Part shown: piece by piece, positions 19,402 to 27,748 of the stretch
Numbering within the stretch: position 1 is the first letter of the stretch
How the letters are laid out: every line of letters starts with the position of its first letter
NCBI RefSeq assembly: GCF_003415675.1
Contig: NZ_QFZK01000005.1
Location: 62,001-126,000 of the forward strand
Source: Rhodoferax lacus
GTDB lineage: Bacteria > Pseudomonadota > Gammaproteobacteria > Burkholderiales > Burkholderiaceae_C
DNA length: 64,000 bases
Reading direction: 5' to 3'
Notes under the pieces: generated by a model
Databases searched by the model: none
Told to the model about the DNA's origin: nothing
What the model saw: the letters and a program-made list of their open reading frames with translations, nothing else
Position numbers and translations under genes: made by a program

Positions 19402-20189
19402 ATTTTTTCAAGGTGGCACGCCAGATAGGTGGCCTGTTGGCATGTTGTGCGGCGCTGCCTGCTGCATGGGCAGCAGATGCGGCAACTGGGCCTTCCTGCG
19501 CCAACCCGGTGTACCTGACGATTGACCCCGGCAGCATGGACTATGCGCCACGCGTTGCAGAAGTGCTGCGACGCCAGCAGGTGCGGGTGACCTACTGGGT
19601 GTCCAACCAGCGCACCCAAAATGGTGAGGGCAGCCTGGGCAATCTGTGGGGTGGTTGGTGGAAGCTGGTGGGGCAGCAGGGCCACGAGTTTGCCTCGCAG
19701 ACCTATGACCACGTCTATTGGCGTGGCGACCTTCCGGGCTACAAAACCAGATTTCGCATCAAGCCCACCACCGGCTCACTGGCAGGCCGCGAGTTCACCT
19801 ATGACCCCGCCAAATACTGCGAGCAGATTGAGCATGCCGCGCGCCGCACGGAAGACTTCACAGGCAAGAAGACGCTGCCTCTGTTCCACGCGCCGGGTGG
19901 CAGCACCTCGCCCAAGCTCCTGGCCTCGGCCAATGCCTGCGGCTATGCCCATGTGGACTTGCCCCGCGCTGGCCAGTTGGGCAAGGGCTCACCCTTGAAG
20001 GCGGCCCTGGCGGGCATTCGCAAGGGCGATATTTTGTTTCTGGACTTGAATGCCGCGCCGTCCACCGAACCCTGGGCAGTAGCCAACTTGGAGCCCCTGT
20101 TGGTGGGGCTGAAGGAGCGCGGCCTGTGCTTTGCCACGTTGCGCCAGCACCCCGCATTCCAGGACTGGATCAGCAGCCACGGCGGTTGA
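19398..20189 (+). CDS. Secreted polysaccharide-deacetylase-fold protein with altered motifs
   Basis: A 263-aa protein with a signal peptide (about residues 1-26, ending AAWAADA). It has NodB-type motifs in order: YLTIDPGSMDY where TFDDG is usual, GHEFASQTYDHVYW where NHTYSH is usual, and FHAPGGSTSPK where RxPxG is usual. The fold is recognisable, but the catalytic Asp pair and first metal-binding His are changed, so it may bind rather than deacetylate glycans, or act on a different substrate. It overlaps rsuA by 4 bp. Periplasmic or outer-membrane associated. Confidence 0.75.
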   Translation: MNFFKVARQIGGLLACCAALPAAWAADAATGPSCANPVYLTIDPGSMDYAPRVAEVLRRQQVRVTYWVSNQRTQNGEGSLGNLWGGWWKLVGQQGHEFASQTYDHVYWRGDLPGYKTRFRIKPTTGSLAGREFTYDPAKYCEQIEHAARRTEDFTGKKTLPLFHAPGGSTSPKLLASANACGYAHVDLPRAGQLGKGSPLKAALAGIRKGDILFLDLNAAPSTEPWAVANLEPLLVGLKERGLCFATLRQHPAFQDWISSHGG

Positions 20190-20223
20190 GCTTTCCATTC
20201 GCCGCGCGCGGTATGCTCCAAGC

Positions 20224-21066
20224 ATGAATCTGTTTTTGGACTCGTTTTGGCGTGCTGCCCTTTACTGTGTGCGGCCCCGCGTCATCGCACTTTCCTTTCT
20301 GCCTCTGGTGCTGATGGTGGCGCTGGCGCTGGGTCTGGGCTACTTGTTTTGGGACGCCGCGCTGGACCAGGTGCGCAGCTGGATGGAGTCGTTCACCTAC
20401 ATCAACATGGTCTGGCAGTGGCTGGACAGCGTAGGCGCGGGCAAGCTCAAGGCGGTATTGGCGCCGCTGTTGCTGGTGTTTGCCATCACGCCACTGATCG
20501 TGGTGCTGTCGCTGTTGGTCGTGGCCCTGTTGATGACCCCCGCCATTGTGAATCTGGTGGCCGACAAGCGCTTTGCAGGCATGCAGGCAAAGCAGGGGGC
20601 GAGCTTCGGTACCAGCCTGCTGTGGTCGCTGATGTCCACTTTGCTGGCTTGCATTGCCTTGCTGGTGTCGGTGCCGCTCTGGCTGGTTCCTCCCCTGGTC
20701 TTGTTGATTCCGCCCCTGATCTGGGGGTGGTTGACCTACCGCGTCTTGGCCTTTGACGCACTGGCTCACCACGCCAGCAAAGAGGAGCGTGTGCTGCTGT
20801 TCAAGCGCCACAGTGGCTGGTTGCTGCTCATGGGCGTGATCTCTGGCTACCTGGGTGCATCGCCCAGCGTGGTCTGGGCCCTGGGTGCCGGGTTTGCACC
20901 GGCATTCGTGATCCTGGTGCCGCTGGCCATCTGGATTTACACCTTGGTATTCGCTTTCGCATCGCTCTGGTTCAGCCACTACTGCCTGGCTGCCTTGCAG
21001 GCACTGCGCGTGCAATCCGCAGTGCTGCCTGAGGCGCCTGCCATCCCCCTGAAAGACGAGACATGA
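20224..21066 (+). CDS. EI24-domain integral membrane protein
   Basis: The 280-aa protein begins MNLFLDSFWRAALYCVRPRV and has about six hydrophobic segments (for example ALSFLPLVLMVALALGLGYL, LLLVFAITPLIVVLSLLVVA and FVILVPLAIWIYTLVFAFAS). This matches the EI24 (etoposide-induced 2.4, CysZ-related) membrane family common in Burkholderiales. The C-terminal tail is short and acidic. Function in bacteria is not established outside CysZ sulfate uptake. Its stop overlaps the start of the next gene (ATGA). Confidence 0.82.
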   Translation: MNLFLDSFWRAALYCVRPRVIALSFLPLVLMVALALGLGYLFWDAALDQVRSWMESFTYINMVWQWLDSVGAGKLKAVLAPLLLVFAITPLIVVLSLLVVALLMTPAIVNLVADKRFAGMQAKQGASFGTSLLWSLMSTLLACIALLVSVPLWLVPPLVLLIPPLIWGWLTYRVLAFDALAHHASKEERVLLFKRHSGWLLLMGVISGYLGASPSVVWALGAGFAPAFVILVPLAIWIYTLVFAFASLWFSHYCLAALQALRVQSAVLPEAPAIPLKDET

Positions 21067-21872
21067 ATTTCGGCATCATCATCATTGGAGACGAGATCCT
21101 CTCCGGCCGCCGTGAAGACAAGCACCTGGCCAAAACGATTGAACTGTTTGGCGCGCGCGGCCTGCAACTGGCCTATGCCGACTACGTGGGCGATTCGCCC
21201 GAGCGCATCACCGCCACCCTGCGGCGTGCCTTTGCCTCCGGCGACGTGGTTTTCTCCTTTGGCGGCATTGGTGCCACCCCGGACGACCACACCCGCCAAT
21301 GCGCGGCGGATGCCCTGCAACAACCGCTGGTCCTGCATCCGCAGGCCAAAGACCTGATCCGCGAGCGCATGCAGGACATCGCCCGCGAAAAAGGGCAGCC
21401 TTACGAGCCCGAGCGTGACGACAATATGCACCGCCTGAACATGGGCGTGTTTCCGGAGCGCTCGCGCATCATCCCCAACCCCTACAACAAGATTCCCGGC
21501 TTTACCTGCGATGGTGCAGGCGAGGGTGCTGTCCATTTCGTACCCGGCTTCCCTGTGATGGCCTGGCCCATGGTGGAATGGGTTCTGGAGACCTTCTACG
21601 CGGCGCATTTCCGCCAGGACGCCTGGCAGGAGAACTCCATCATTGTGTTCGGCGCCATGGAGGCGGCTCTTACGCCCCTGATGGAGCGCCTGGAGCGCAC
21701 GCACGCCGTCAAGGTCTTCAGCCTGCCCAGTGTGGACCACCCGCAATATGGCCGCCATATTGACCTGGGCGTCAAAGGCGCACCTGGGGTGGTGGAGGTG
21801 GCCTATGCCGATCTGGTGCAGTCACTCAAAGACCTGAAAATCCCGCTTGGCCCCGAAATGGTGCGTAAATAA
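21063..21872 (+). CDS. CinA-like molybdopterin-binding-domain protein
   Basis: A 269-aa protein starting MNFGIIIIGDEILSGRREDKH, with the MoaB/Mog-type domain signature FSFGGIGATPDDHTRQCAADAL (GGxGxxxDDxT). This is the N-terminal domain of CinA (competence/damage-inducible protein A). The C-terminal nicotinamide-nucleotide amidase domain of full CinA is absent. Proteins of this short type may be ADP-ribose or nucleotide pyrophosphatases; the substrate is not evident here. It overlaps the EI24 gene by 4 bp and ends before the glnA regulatory region. Confidence 0.88.
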   Translation: MNFGIIIIGDEILSGRREDKHLAKTIELFGARGLQLAYADYVGDSPERITATLRRAFASGDVVFSFGGIGATPDDHTRQCAADALQQPLVLHPQAKDLIRERMQDIAREKGQPYEPERDDNMHRLNMGVFPERSRIIPNPYNKIPGFTCDGAGEGAVHFVPGFPVMAWPMVEWVLETFYAAHFRQDAWQENSIIVFGAMEAALTPLMERLERTHAVKVFSLPSVDHPQYGRHIDLGVKGAPGVVEVAYADLVQSLKDLKIPLGPEMVRK

Positions 21873-21876
21873 CAGC

Positions 21877-21891
21877 GCACCAAGAAGGCGC
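21877..21891. promoter_or_regulatory. Probable NtrC-binding site upstream of glnA
   Basis: GCACC-AAGAA-GGCGC matches the NtrC site GCACC-N5-GGTGC with a single mismatch. A second perfect half-site GGTGC lies at 21912-21916. The site is about 130 bp upstream of the sigma-54 promoter of glnA, the usual distance for an enhancer. The outer bases of the two elements can also pair as an imperfect hairpin, but no T-run follows. Confidence 0.7.
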
Positions 21892-22018
21892 CAACCTGCC
21901 GTGGCGTTTTTGGTGCACAAGCCTGCTGCCGATCCAACATATGACCCGTGCAGCGAGGAATCGGCCAAATCTCAGGGCAAAATAGGGCGCTTTCTCAAAT
22001 GGGTTTGCCGGATGCTTC

Positions 22019-22034
22019 TGGCACAAAAGCTGCA
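22019..22034 (+). promoter_or_regulatory. Sigma-54 promoter of glnA
   Basis: TGGCAC-AAAAG-CTGCA places GG and GC ten bases apart, the -24/-12 spacing of RpoN promoters, with a perfect TGGCAC and one change in TTGC. The predicted start is about 22045, leaving a short leader with AGGAG before the ATG at 22082. Confidence 0.85.
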
Positions 22035-22081
22035 TTGAGAAACCGGCAAACCTTTTTACAACCGTGCAACAGGAGTATTTG

Positions 22082-23497
22082 ATGGCCAAGACCGTCGCTG
22101 ACGTGATGAATATGGTGAAAGAGAACGAAGTCAAGTTTGTTGACTTCCGCTTCACCGATACCCGTGGCAAACAGCAGCACACCACCGTGCCTGTTTCCCA
22201 CTTTGACGAAGACAAGTTCACCTCCGGCCACGCGTTTGACGGCTCCTCCATCGCAGGATGGAAGGGCATTGAAGCATCCGACATGTTGTTGATGCCCGAT
22301 CCCGCAACCGCCAACATCGACCCCTTCTTTGAAGAAACCACCATCATCATGACCTGTGATGTGGTGGAGCCTGCCGACGGCAAGGCCTATGACCGCGATC
22401 CCCGCTCCATTGCCAAGCGCGCTGAAGCCTACCTCAAGGCCTCCGGCAATGGCGACACCGCCTTCTTCGGCCCCGAGCCAGAGTTCTTCATTTTTGACGG
22501 CGTGCGCTGGAGCACCGAACCCAACAACACCTTCTACGAAATCGACGAGTACGAAGCCCCCTGGAACACCGGCTCCAAGCTCGAAGGCGGCAACCGCGGC
22601 CACCGTCCCACCGTCAAGGGCGGCTACTTCCCCGTGCCCCCAGTGGACAGCACGCAGGACATGCGCGCTGAAATGTCCCTGATTCTCGAATCCGTGGGCA
22701 TCCCGGTCGAAGTGTTCCACCACGAAGTGGCGGGCGCTGGCCAGAACGAAATCGGCACACGCTTCTCCACCCTGGTGGAACGCGCTGACTGGACCATGCT
22801 GCAAAAGTACGTGATCCACAACGTGGCCAATGCCTACGGCAAGACCGCCACCTTCATGCCCAAGCCCTACCACGGCGACAACGGTTCCGGCATGCACGTG
22901 CACCAGTCGGTCTGGAAAGACGGCAAGAACCTGTTCGCCGGTGACGGCTATGCAGGCCTGTCTGACTACGCGCTGTACTACATCGGCGGCATCATCAAGC
23001 ACGCCCGTGCCCTGAACGCCATCACCAACCCTGGCACCAACAGCTACAAGCGCCTGGTTCCCCACTTTGAAGCACCGGTCAAGCTGGCTTACTCTGCCAA
23101 GAACCGCTCGGCTTCTATTCGCATTCCGTTTGTGGCCAACCCCAAGGGTCGTCGCGTGGAAGCCCGCTTCCCCGATCCTCTGATGAACCCCTACCTGGGC
23201 TTTGCGGCCTTGCTGATGGCGGGTCTGGACGGCGTGGAAAACAAGATCCATCCCGGCGAAGCAGCCACCAAGGATCTGTACCATCTGCCTCCCGAGGAAG
23301 ATGCAAAAGTCCCAACCGTGTGCCACAGCCTGGACCAGGCCCTCGAGCACCTGGACAAGGACCGCGCGTTCCTGACCAAGGGCGGCGTGTTCACTGACTC
23401 CATGATCGATGCCTACATCGAACTGAAGATGCAGGAAGTCACCCGTTTCCGTATGGCCGTGCACCCGGTCGAATACGACATGTACTACTCCCTGTAA
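22082..23497 (+). CDS. glnA: Glutamine synthetase type I
   Basis: A 471-aa type I glutamine synthetase beginning [20 protein letters not shown]. It has the FDGSSIAGW substrate loop, the [14 protein letters not shown] metal-binding Glu motif, [18 protein letters not shown], and the adenylylation site Tyr in [10 protein letters not shown] near the C-terminus. It makes glutamine from glutamate, ammonia and ATP, and should be regulated by GlnE adenylylation. AGGAG lies 6 nt before the chosen ATG. An NtrC site and a sigma-54 promoter lie upstream; a terminator and ntrBC lie downstream. Confidence 0.98.
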   Translation: MAKTVADVMNMVKENEVKFVDFRFTDTRGKQQHTTVPVSHFDEDKFTSGHAFDGSSIAGWKGIEASDMLLMPDPATANIDPFFEETTIIMTCDVVEPADGKAYDRDPRSIAKRAEAYLKASGNGDTAFFGPEPEFFIFDGVRWSTEPNNTFYEIDEYEAPWNTGSKLEGGNRGHRPTVKGGYFPVPPVDSTQDMRAEMSLILESVGIPVEVFHHEVAGAGQNEIGTRFSTLVERADWTMLQKYVIHNVANAYGKTATFMPKPYHGDNGSGMHVHQSVWKDGKNLFAGDGYAGLSDYALYYIGGIIKHARALNAITNPGTNSYKRLVPHFEAPVKLAYSAKNRSASIRIPFVANPKGRRVEARFPDPLMNPYLGFAALLMAGLDGVENKIHPGEAATKDLYHLPPEEDAKVPTVCHSLDQALEHLDKDRAFLTKGGVFTDSMIDAYIELKMQEVTRFRMAVHPVEYDMYYSL

Positions 23498-23538
23498 TCA
23501 GGGGCTGAAAGCGCACCGGCCCTCTGGTCGGTGTCAGC

Positions 23539-23568
23539 AAAAAGGACTGCTTGTGCAGTCCTTTTTCA
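23539..23568 (+). terminator. Rho-independent terminator after glnA
   Basis: AAAAAGGACTGC-TTGT-GCAGTCCTTTTT is a 12-bp perfect stem, its last bases forming the T-tract. It separates glnA from the DUF4124-ntrBC group. Confidence 0.92.
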
Positions 23569-23686
23569 TTGTGGCCTGGCAGGTGCCACTACAGGGGTGT
23601 GATGTGCTTTTATGGTTATTCGGCAGGTCAAAAATTTTGGCGCATACTTCTGGCCTGACCCGGCCTTCGCCATGGGTGGACTGAAA

Positions 23687-24190
23687 ATGAAATTCGTTTT
23701 TTTACTGCTTTTATTCACTTCCAGCTTGGGTGTGGCGCAAGCCGCTGACGAGCGCATTTACCGCTGTGGCAACGAATACACCAACACCGTAACGGAAGCC
23801 CAGGCCAAAACCTGCAAGCTGATCTCGGGTGGCAATGTCACCGTGATCCAGGCCACCAAGCCGCAGCCTTCCAAGAGCTCAACCCCGGGCCAGCGTACCG
23901 ACTCGGCAGATCAGCGCGCCAAGGACTCTGACGCCCGCATGATTCTGGAATCCGAGCTGCAGCGGGCAGAGGCCAAGCAGGCCGAGTTGCTCAAGGAATA
24001 CAACAACGGTGAGCCAGAGCGCCAGGGTGCGGAAGCCCGCAACAACCAGAAGTACCTGGACCGCGTGGCTGCACTCAAGGCCTCGATAGCGCGCAATGAC
24101 AGTGACATCGCCGGCATCAAGCGCGAATTGTCCCGGCTTGCGCCCGCAGGTGCTGCAGGCGGTTCCTCCTCTGCCACTTCCGGAAAATAA
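23687..24190 (+). CDS. Secreted DUF4124-type protein between glnA and ntrB
   Basis: From the ATG at 23687 the 167-aa protein has a signal peptide (MKFVFLLLLFTSSLGVAQAA) and a short DUF4124-like start (DERIYRCGNEYTNTVTEAQA, with a second Cys in AKTCKLI). A long charged coiled-coil region follows (about 75-145). In-frame starts at 23612 and 23672 are possible, but GGTGGA precedes 23687 and the signal peptide begins there. Such proteins are often found between glnA and ntrB in Burkholderiales; the function is unknown. Confidence 0.75.
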   Translation: MKFVFLLLLFTSSLGVAQAADERIYRCGNEYTNTVTEAQAKTCKLISGGNVTVIQATKPQPSKSSTPGQRTDSADQRAKDSDARMILESELQRAEAKQAELLKEYNNGEPERQGAEARNNQKYLDRVAALKASIARNDSDIAGIKRELSRLAPAGAAGGSSSATSGK

Positions 24191-24246
24191 GCGGCTTGAA
24201 CAAGCTACACACAAAGGCCCGTAGCGGGCTCAACAAGGAACTTGCC

Positions 24247-25296
24247 TTGTCCAATTTCCAGCCCTTTGATTTGCTGGCCACGCTGGTCACCGTAGTAGAC
24301 CGCAACGGCCTGGTGCTGTTCTCCAATGCAGCCCTTGAGGATGTGTTGGGCATTTCGCGCCGCTCCATTGTCGGCACCGCTTTTGCCGAGGCCTTTACAG
24401 AGCCCAGCCAACTGCAAAACGCGCTGGAAGGCGCCATTGAAAACGAGTTTGGCGCCATGCGCTATGACGCCTGGCTCAAGCGCGTGGGTTTTGACGCGTT
24501 GCCGGTGCACGTCATCATCACCCGTGTGGATCTGGCCGACAGCATCATTGTCGAGCTGGTGCCCCTGGAGCAGCAGACCCGCCAGGACCGCGAGGAGCGC
24601 ATCCTGGAGCAGGCACAAAGCAACAAGGAACTCATCCGCAACCTGGCCCACGAAATCAAGAACCCGCTGGGCGGCATTCGTGGTGCGGCGCAGTTGCTGG
24701 AGCTCGAGATGGATTCGCCGGAGCTGACCGAATACACCCAGGTCATCATCCACGAGGCCGACCGCCTGCAAAGCCTGGTGGACCGCCTGCTGGCACCCCA
24801 CCGCCGGCCGCACATGGTGGGGGACGTCAACATCCACGAGGTCTGCGAGCGTGTGCGCTCGCTCATCGTGGCCGAGTTCCCCAAGGGCCTTCGCGTCGTG
24901 CGTGACTACGACACCTCCATCCCCGAGTTCCGCGGTGACCGCGAGCAGCTCATACAGACCGTGCTCAACATTGCGCACAACGCCGCGCAAGCCCTGAGCG
25001 AACGCATAGCCGAGGGCGATGCGGAGCTTACTTTCAAGTCCCGCGTGATGCGCCAGATCACATTTGGCAAACAGCGCTACCGGTTGGCATTGGAATTGCA
25101 TGTCATTGACAACGGACCTGGCGTGCCAGATTCGATCAAGGACCGCATTTTCTATCCGCTGGTGTCGGGAAGGGATGGTGGTTCTGGCCTCGGGCTCACA
25201 TTGGCGCAAACCTTTGTCCAGCAACACCAGGGAATGATCGAGGTCGATAGCGTGCCCGGCCGTACGGATTTCAAAATTCTGATTCCGTTACCGTAA
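24247..25296 (+). CDS. ntrB: Nitrogen regulation sensor histidine kinase NtrB
   Basis: An N-terminal PAS-like domain (LLATLVTVVDRNGLVLFSNA) is followed by the phospho-acceptor His in RNLAHEIKNPLGGIRGAAQL and the ATPase motifs NIAHNAAQAL, DNGPGVPD and GSGLGLTLA. NtrB phosphorylates NtrC under nitrogen limitation and is controlled by PII. No ATG is available. The TTG at 24247 is chosen because AAGGAA sits 6 nt upstream; a TTG at 24196 would add 17 residues without such a site. 349 aa. It ends in the first base of an ATG just before ntrC. Confidence 0.93.
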   Translation: MSNFQPFDLLATLVTVVDRNGLVLFSNAALEDVLGISRRSIVGTAFAEAFTEPSQLQNALEGAIENEFGAMRYDAWLKRVGFDALPVHVIITRVDLADSIIVELVPLEQQTRQDREERILEQAQSNKELIRNLAHEIKNPLGGIRGAAQLLELEMDSPELTEYTQVIIHEADRLQSLVDRLLAPHRRPHMVGDVNIHEVCERVRSLIVAEFPKGLRVVRDYDTSIPEFRGDREQLIQTVLNIAHNAAQALSERIAEGDAELTFKSRVMRQITFGKQRYRLALELHVIDNGPGVPDSIKDRIFYPLVSGRDGGSGLGLTLAQTFVQQHQGMIEVDSVPGRTDFKILIPLP

Positions 25297-25322
25297 TGCC
25301 AGACACGAGGAATGAGAAGACC

Positions 25323-26843
25323 ATGAAGCCGATTTGGATCGTTGACGATGACCAGTCCATACGCTTCGTCCTGGAGAAAGCATTGCTGCGCGAGCATCTG
25401 CCCACACGCAGCTTTTCCAATTCACGCGATGTATTGGCAGCCCTCAGTACTGCCGCAGACGACGAAGGCCCGCAAATCCTGGTGAGCGATATCCGCATGC
25501 CGGGTGGCACGGGTCTGGAGCTGCTGGAAAAAGTGAAGGTCAAGTACCCCGGCCTGCCGGTGATCATCATGACGGCGTTTTCCGACCTGGACAGCGCAGT
25601 CAGCGCCTTCCAGGGCGGTGCCTTTGAATACCTGCCCAAGCCCTTTGATTTGCCCAAGGCGGTGGAACTGATACGCCGCGCCGTGGAAGAAAGCCAGCGC
25701 GAAGAGGTCAGTGAAGAGCGCATGACCGAGACGCCCGAAATGCTGGGCCAGGCCCCCGCCATGCAGGACGTGTTCCGCGCGATCGGGCGCCTCTCGCAAA
25801 GCAATGTCACGGTGCTCATTACCGGCGAGTCCGGCTCGGGCAAGGAACTGGTGGCGCGTGCCCTGCATAAGCATTCACCGCGTGCCAACGGCCCGTTTGT
25901 GGCGATCAACACGGCTGCCATCCCCAAGGACCTGCTGGAGAGCGAGCTGTTCGGTCATGAGCGCGGCGCCTTCACCGGCGCGCAGACCATGCGCCGCGGC
26001 CGCTTCGAGCAGGCCGATGGCGGCACGCTGTTTCTGGACGAAATCGGCGACATGCCGTTTGAGTTGCAGACACGCCTGCTGCGTGTGCTGTCGGACGGCC
26101 ACTTCTACCGCGTGGGCGGCCACAGTGCCGTCAAGACCAATGTGCGCGTGATCGCCGCCACCCACCAGGACCTGGAGAACCGCGTCAAGGAAGGCGTGTT
26201 CCGCGAGGACTTGTTCCACCGCCTCAATGTCATCCGCCTGCGCCTGCCCGCACTGCGCGAGCGCAAGGAAGACGTGTCCATGCTGACGCGCCACTTCCTG
26301 CAGGTGAGTGCCAAGCAGCTGGGTGTGGAGCCCAAGCGCATTTCGGAAGCGGCCCTGACCTGGCTGGAGGGCTTTGCCTTCCCCGGCAATGTGCGCCAGC
26401 TGGAAAACCTGTGCCACTGGCTTACCGTGATGGCACCGGCCCAGCTGATTGAACCCAAGGACCTGCCACCCGAAGTGGGCGTGGCCCGGCTGGACGCCGG
26501 TGTGCCCAAGGCTGTGGCCGCAGCGGTGGTGCAGGAGGCTGCCCCGGCTTTCCTGGAAGCTGCAGCCCCGGCAGCGGCGCCCGTGAACGCGTTTTCTGCG
26601 CACAGCATGGCAGCCACTGCGGACGCCTTGCAGGAGTGGGAGCAGGGCTTGGAGGGTGAGGCCATTGCGCTGCTCAACAGTGGCCGTCTGGACGTGTGGG
26701 ATGTGCTGACCCGGCGCTTTGAGTCGCGCCTGATACTGGCAGCCTTGGCCACCACCAAGGGCCGCCGCATTGAAGCCGCGCACAAGCTGGGTATTGGCCG
26801 CAACACCATCACCCGCAAGATTCAGGAACTGAACCTGGAGTAA
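25323..26843 (+). CDS. ntrC: Nitrogen regulation response regulator NtrC
   Basis: A 506-aa sigma-54 activator beginning [20 protein letters not shown]. The receiver has phospho-acceptor Asp56 in [10 protein letters not shown]. The AAA+ domain has [15 protein letters not shown] (Walker A), the GAFTGA sigma-54 contact loop and [12 protein letters not shown] (Walker B). The C-terminal Fis-type helix-turn-helix is near [19 protein letters not shown]. An Ala-rich linker of about 70 residues lies between AAA+ and HTH. An upstream ATG at 25296 would add nine unconserved residues. With NtrB it should activate glnA through the site at 21877. Confidence 0.97.
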   Translation: MKPIWIVDDDQSIRFVLEKALLREHLPTRSFSNSRDVLAALSTAADDEGPQILVSDIRMPGGTGLELLEKVKVKYPGLPVIIMTAFSDLDSAVSAFQGGAFEYLPKPFDLPKAVELIRRAVEESQREEVSEERMTETPEMLGQAPAMQDVFRAIGRLSQSNVTVLITGESGSGKELVARALHKHSPRANGPFVAINTAAIPKDLLESELFGHERGAFTGAQTMRRGRFEQADGGTLFLDEIGDMPFELQTRLLRVLSDGHFYRVGGHSAVKTNVRVIAATHQDLENRVKEGVFREDLFHRLNVIRLRLPALRERKEDVSMLTRHFLQVSAKQLGVEPKRISEAALTWLEGFAFPGNVRQLENLCHWLTVMAPAQLIEPKDLPPEVGVARLDAGVPKAVAAAVVQEAAPAFLEAAAPAAAPVNAFSAHSMAATADALQEWEQGLEGEAIALLNSGRLDVWDVLTRRFESRLILAALATTKGRRIEAAHKLGIGRNTITRKIQELNLE

Positions 26844-26872
26844 GGAATTGCCCGGGGCGGCCGGGCGAACGG

Positions 26873-27661
26873 CTAGCCTAACTCAACGACCACGGGTGCG
26901 TGGTCGCTGGGGCGCTCATTCTTGCGTGGGGTCTTGTCAATCACGCAGGACTTCACCTGCGCTTTGAGTGCCTGGCTCACCAGGATGTGGTCAATGCGCA
27001 GGCCGCGGTTGCGCCGGAAACCGGCATCGCGGTAGTCCCACCAGCTGTAGCTTTTGGGGGGCTGCGGGAACAGGCGGTGGCTGTCGGTCAGGCCCAGGGC
27101 GATCAGTGCGTTGAGCTGGTAGCGCTCCTCGTCGGTGCAATGGATGGCATCGCGCATGCCCTCCGGGTCCCACACATCCAGGTCATCAAAAGTGATGTTG
27201 TAGTCGCCCATGAGCAGCAGGCGCGGGTGCTTGACCAATTCTTCTTTCAGCCAGCTGCGCAGGCCCTTGAGCCACTCCATCTTGTACTCAAACTTGTCGC
27301 TGCCGGGCTCCTGGCCGTTGGGGAAATAGGCGCCCACCACGCGGATGCTCTGTGCGCCGTCTCCTTCGCCCTGGCTTACCGTGCCGGTGATCACGCGCGC
27401 CATGTCGTCATCAAAGCCGGGGATGTTTTTCACCACATCGGTGGCGGGTGTGCGGCTCAAGAGCGCCACGCCGTTGTAGGTCTTCTGGCCAAAGCTGTGC
27501 GACAGATAGCCGGCCTGTGCAAACTGGTCGGTGGGGAACTTGTCGTCGGTCAGCTTGAGCTCCTGCAGCACCAGCACATCCACCGGGTTGGCGGCCAGCC
27601 AGTCCAGTACCTGCGGCAGGCGTACGGTTAAAGAGTTGATGTTCCAGGTGGCAAGTTTCAT
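26873..27661 (-). CDS. xthA: Exodeoxyribonuclease III (AP endonuclease)
   Basis: A 262-aa exonuclease III family enzyme starting MKLATWNINSLTVRLPQVLD. The metal-binding Glu is in LVLQELKLTDD, then LLMGDYNI (catalytic Asp/Asn), GLRIDHIL and the C-terminal SDHAPVVVEL His. It cleaves abasic sites and acts as a 3'-5' exonuclease in base-excision repair. The ATG at 27661 is preferred to a TTG five codons upstream. It is convergent with ntrC and divergent from the 5'-nucleotidase gene. Confidence 0.95.
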   Translation of the reverse strand: MKLATWNINSLTVRLPQVLDWLAANPVDVLVLQELKLTDDKFPTDQFAQAGYLSHSFGQKTYNGVALLSRTPATDVVKNIPGFDDDMARVITGTVSQGEGDGAQSIRVVGAYFPNGQEPGSDKFEYKMEWLKGLRSWLKEELVKHPRLLLMGDYNITFDDLDVWDPEGMRDAIHCTDEERYQLNALIALGLTDSHRLFPQPPKSYSWWDYRDAGFRRNRGLRIDHILVSQALKAQVKSCVIDKTPRKNERPSDHAPVVVELG

Positions 27662-27748
27662 GGCGGGGTCATTCAATATTCGGGGCAGGGCGTCTGCAAT
27701 GCAGCGGCACTATAGTCCATGCATTGTGCCCATTTGCCCGAGGTCCCG

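Noticed and set aside
21877..21916. Terminator after the CinA-like gene
   Set aside because: An imperfect stem can be drawn but it is not followed by a T-run, and the same bases fit an NtrC site at the right place for glnA.
26850..26866. Terminator between ntrC and xthA (GCCCGG/CCGGGC)
   Set aside because: Short 6-bp stem with no T-tract in either direction; not reported as a terminator.
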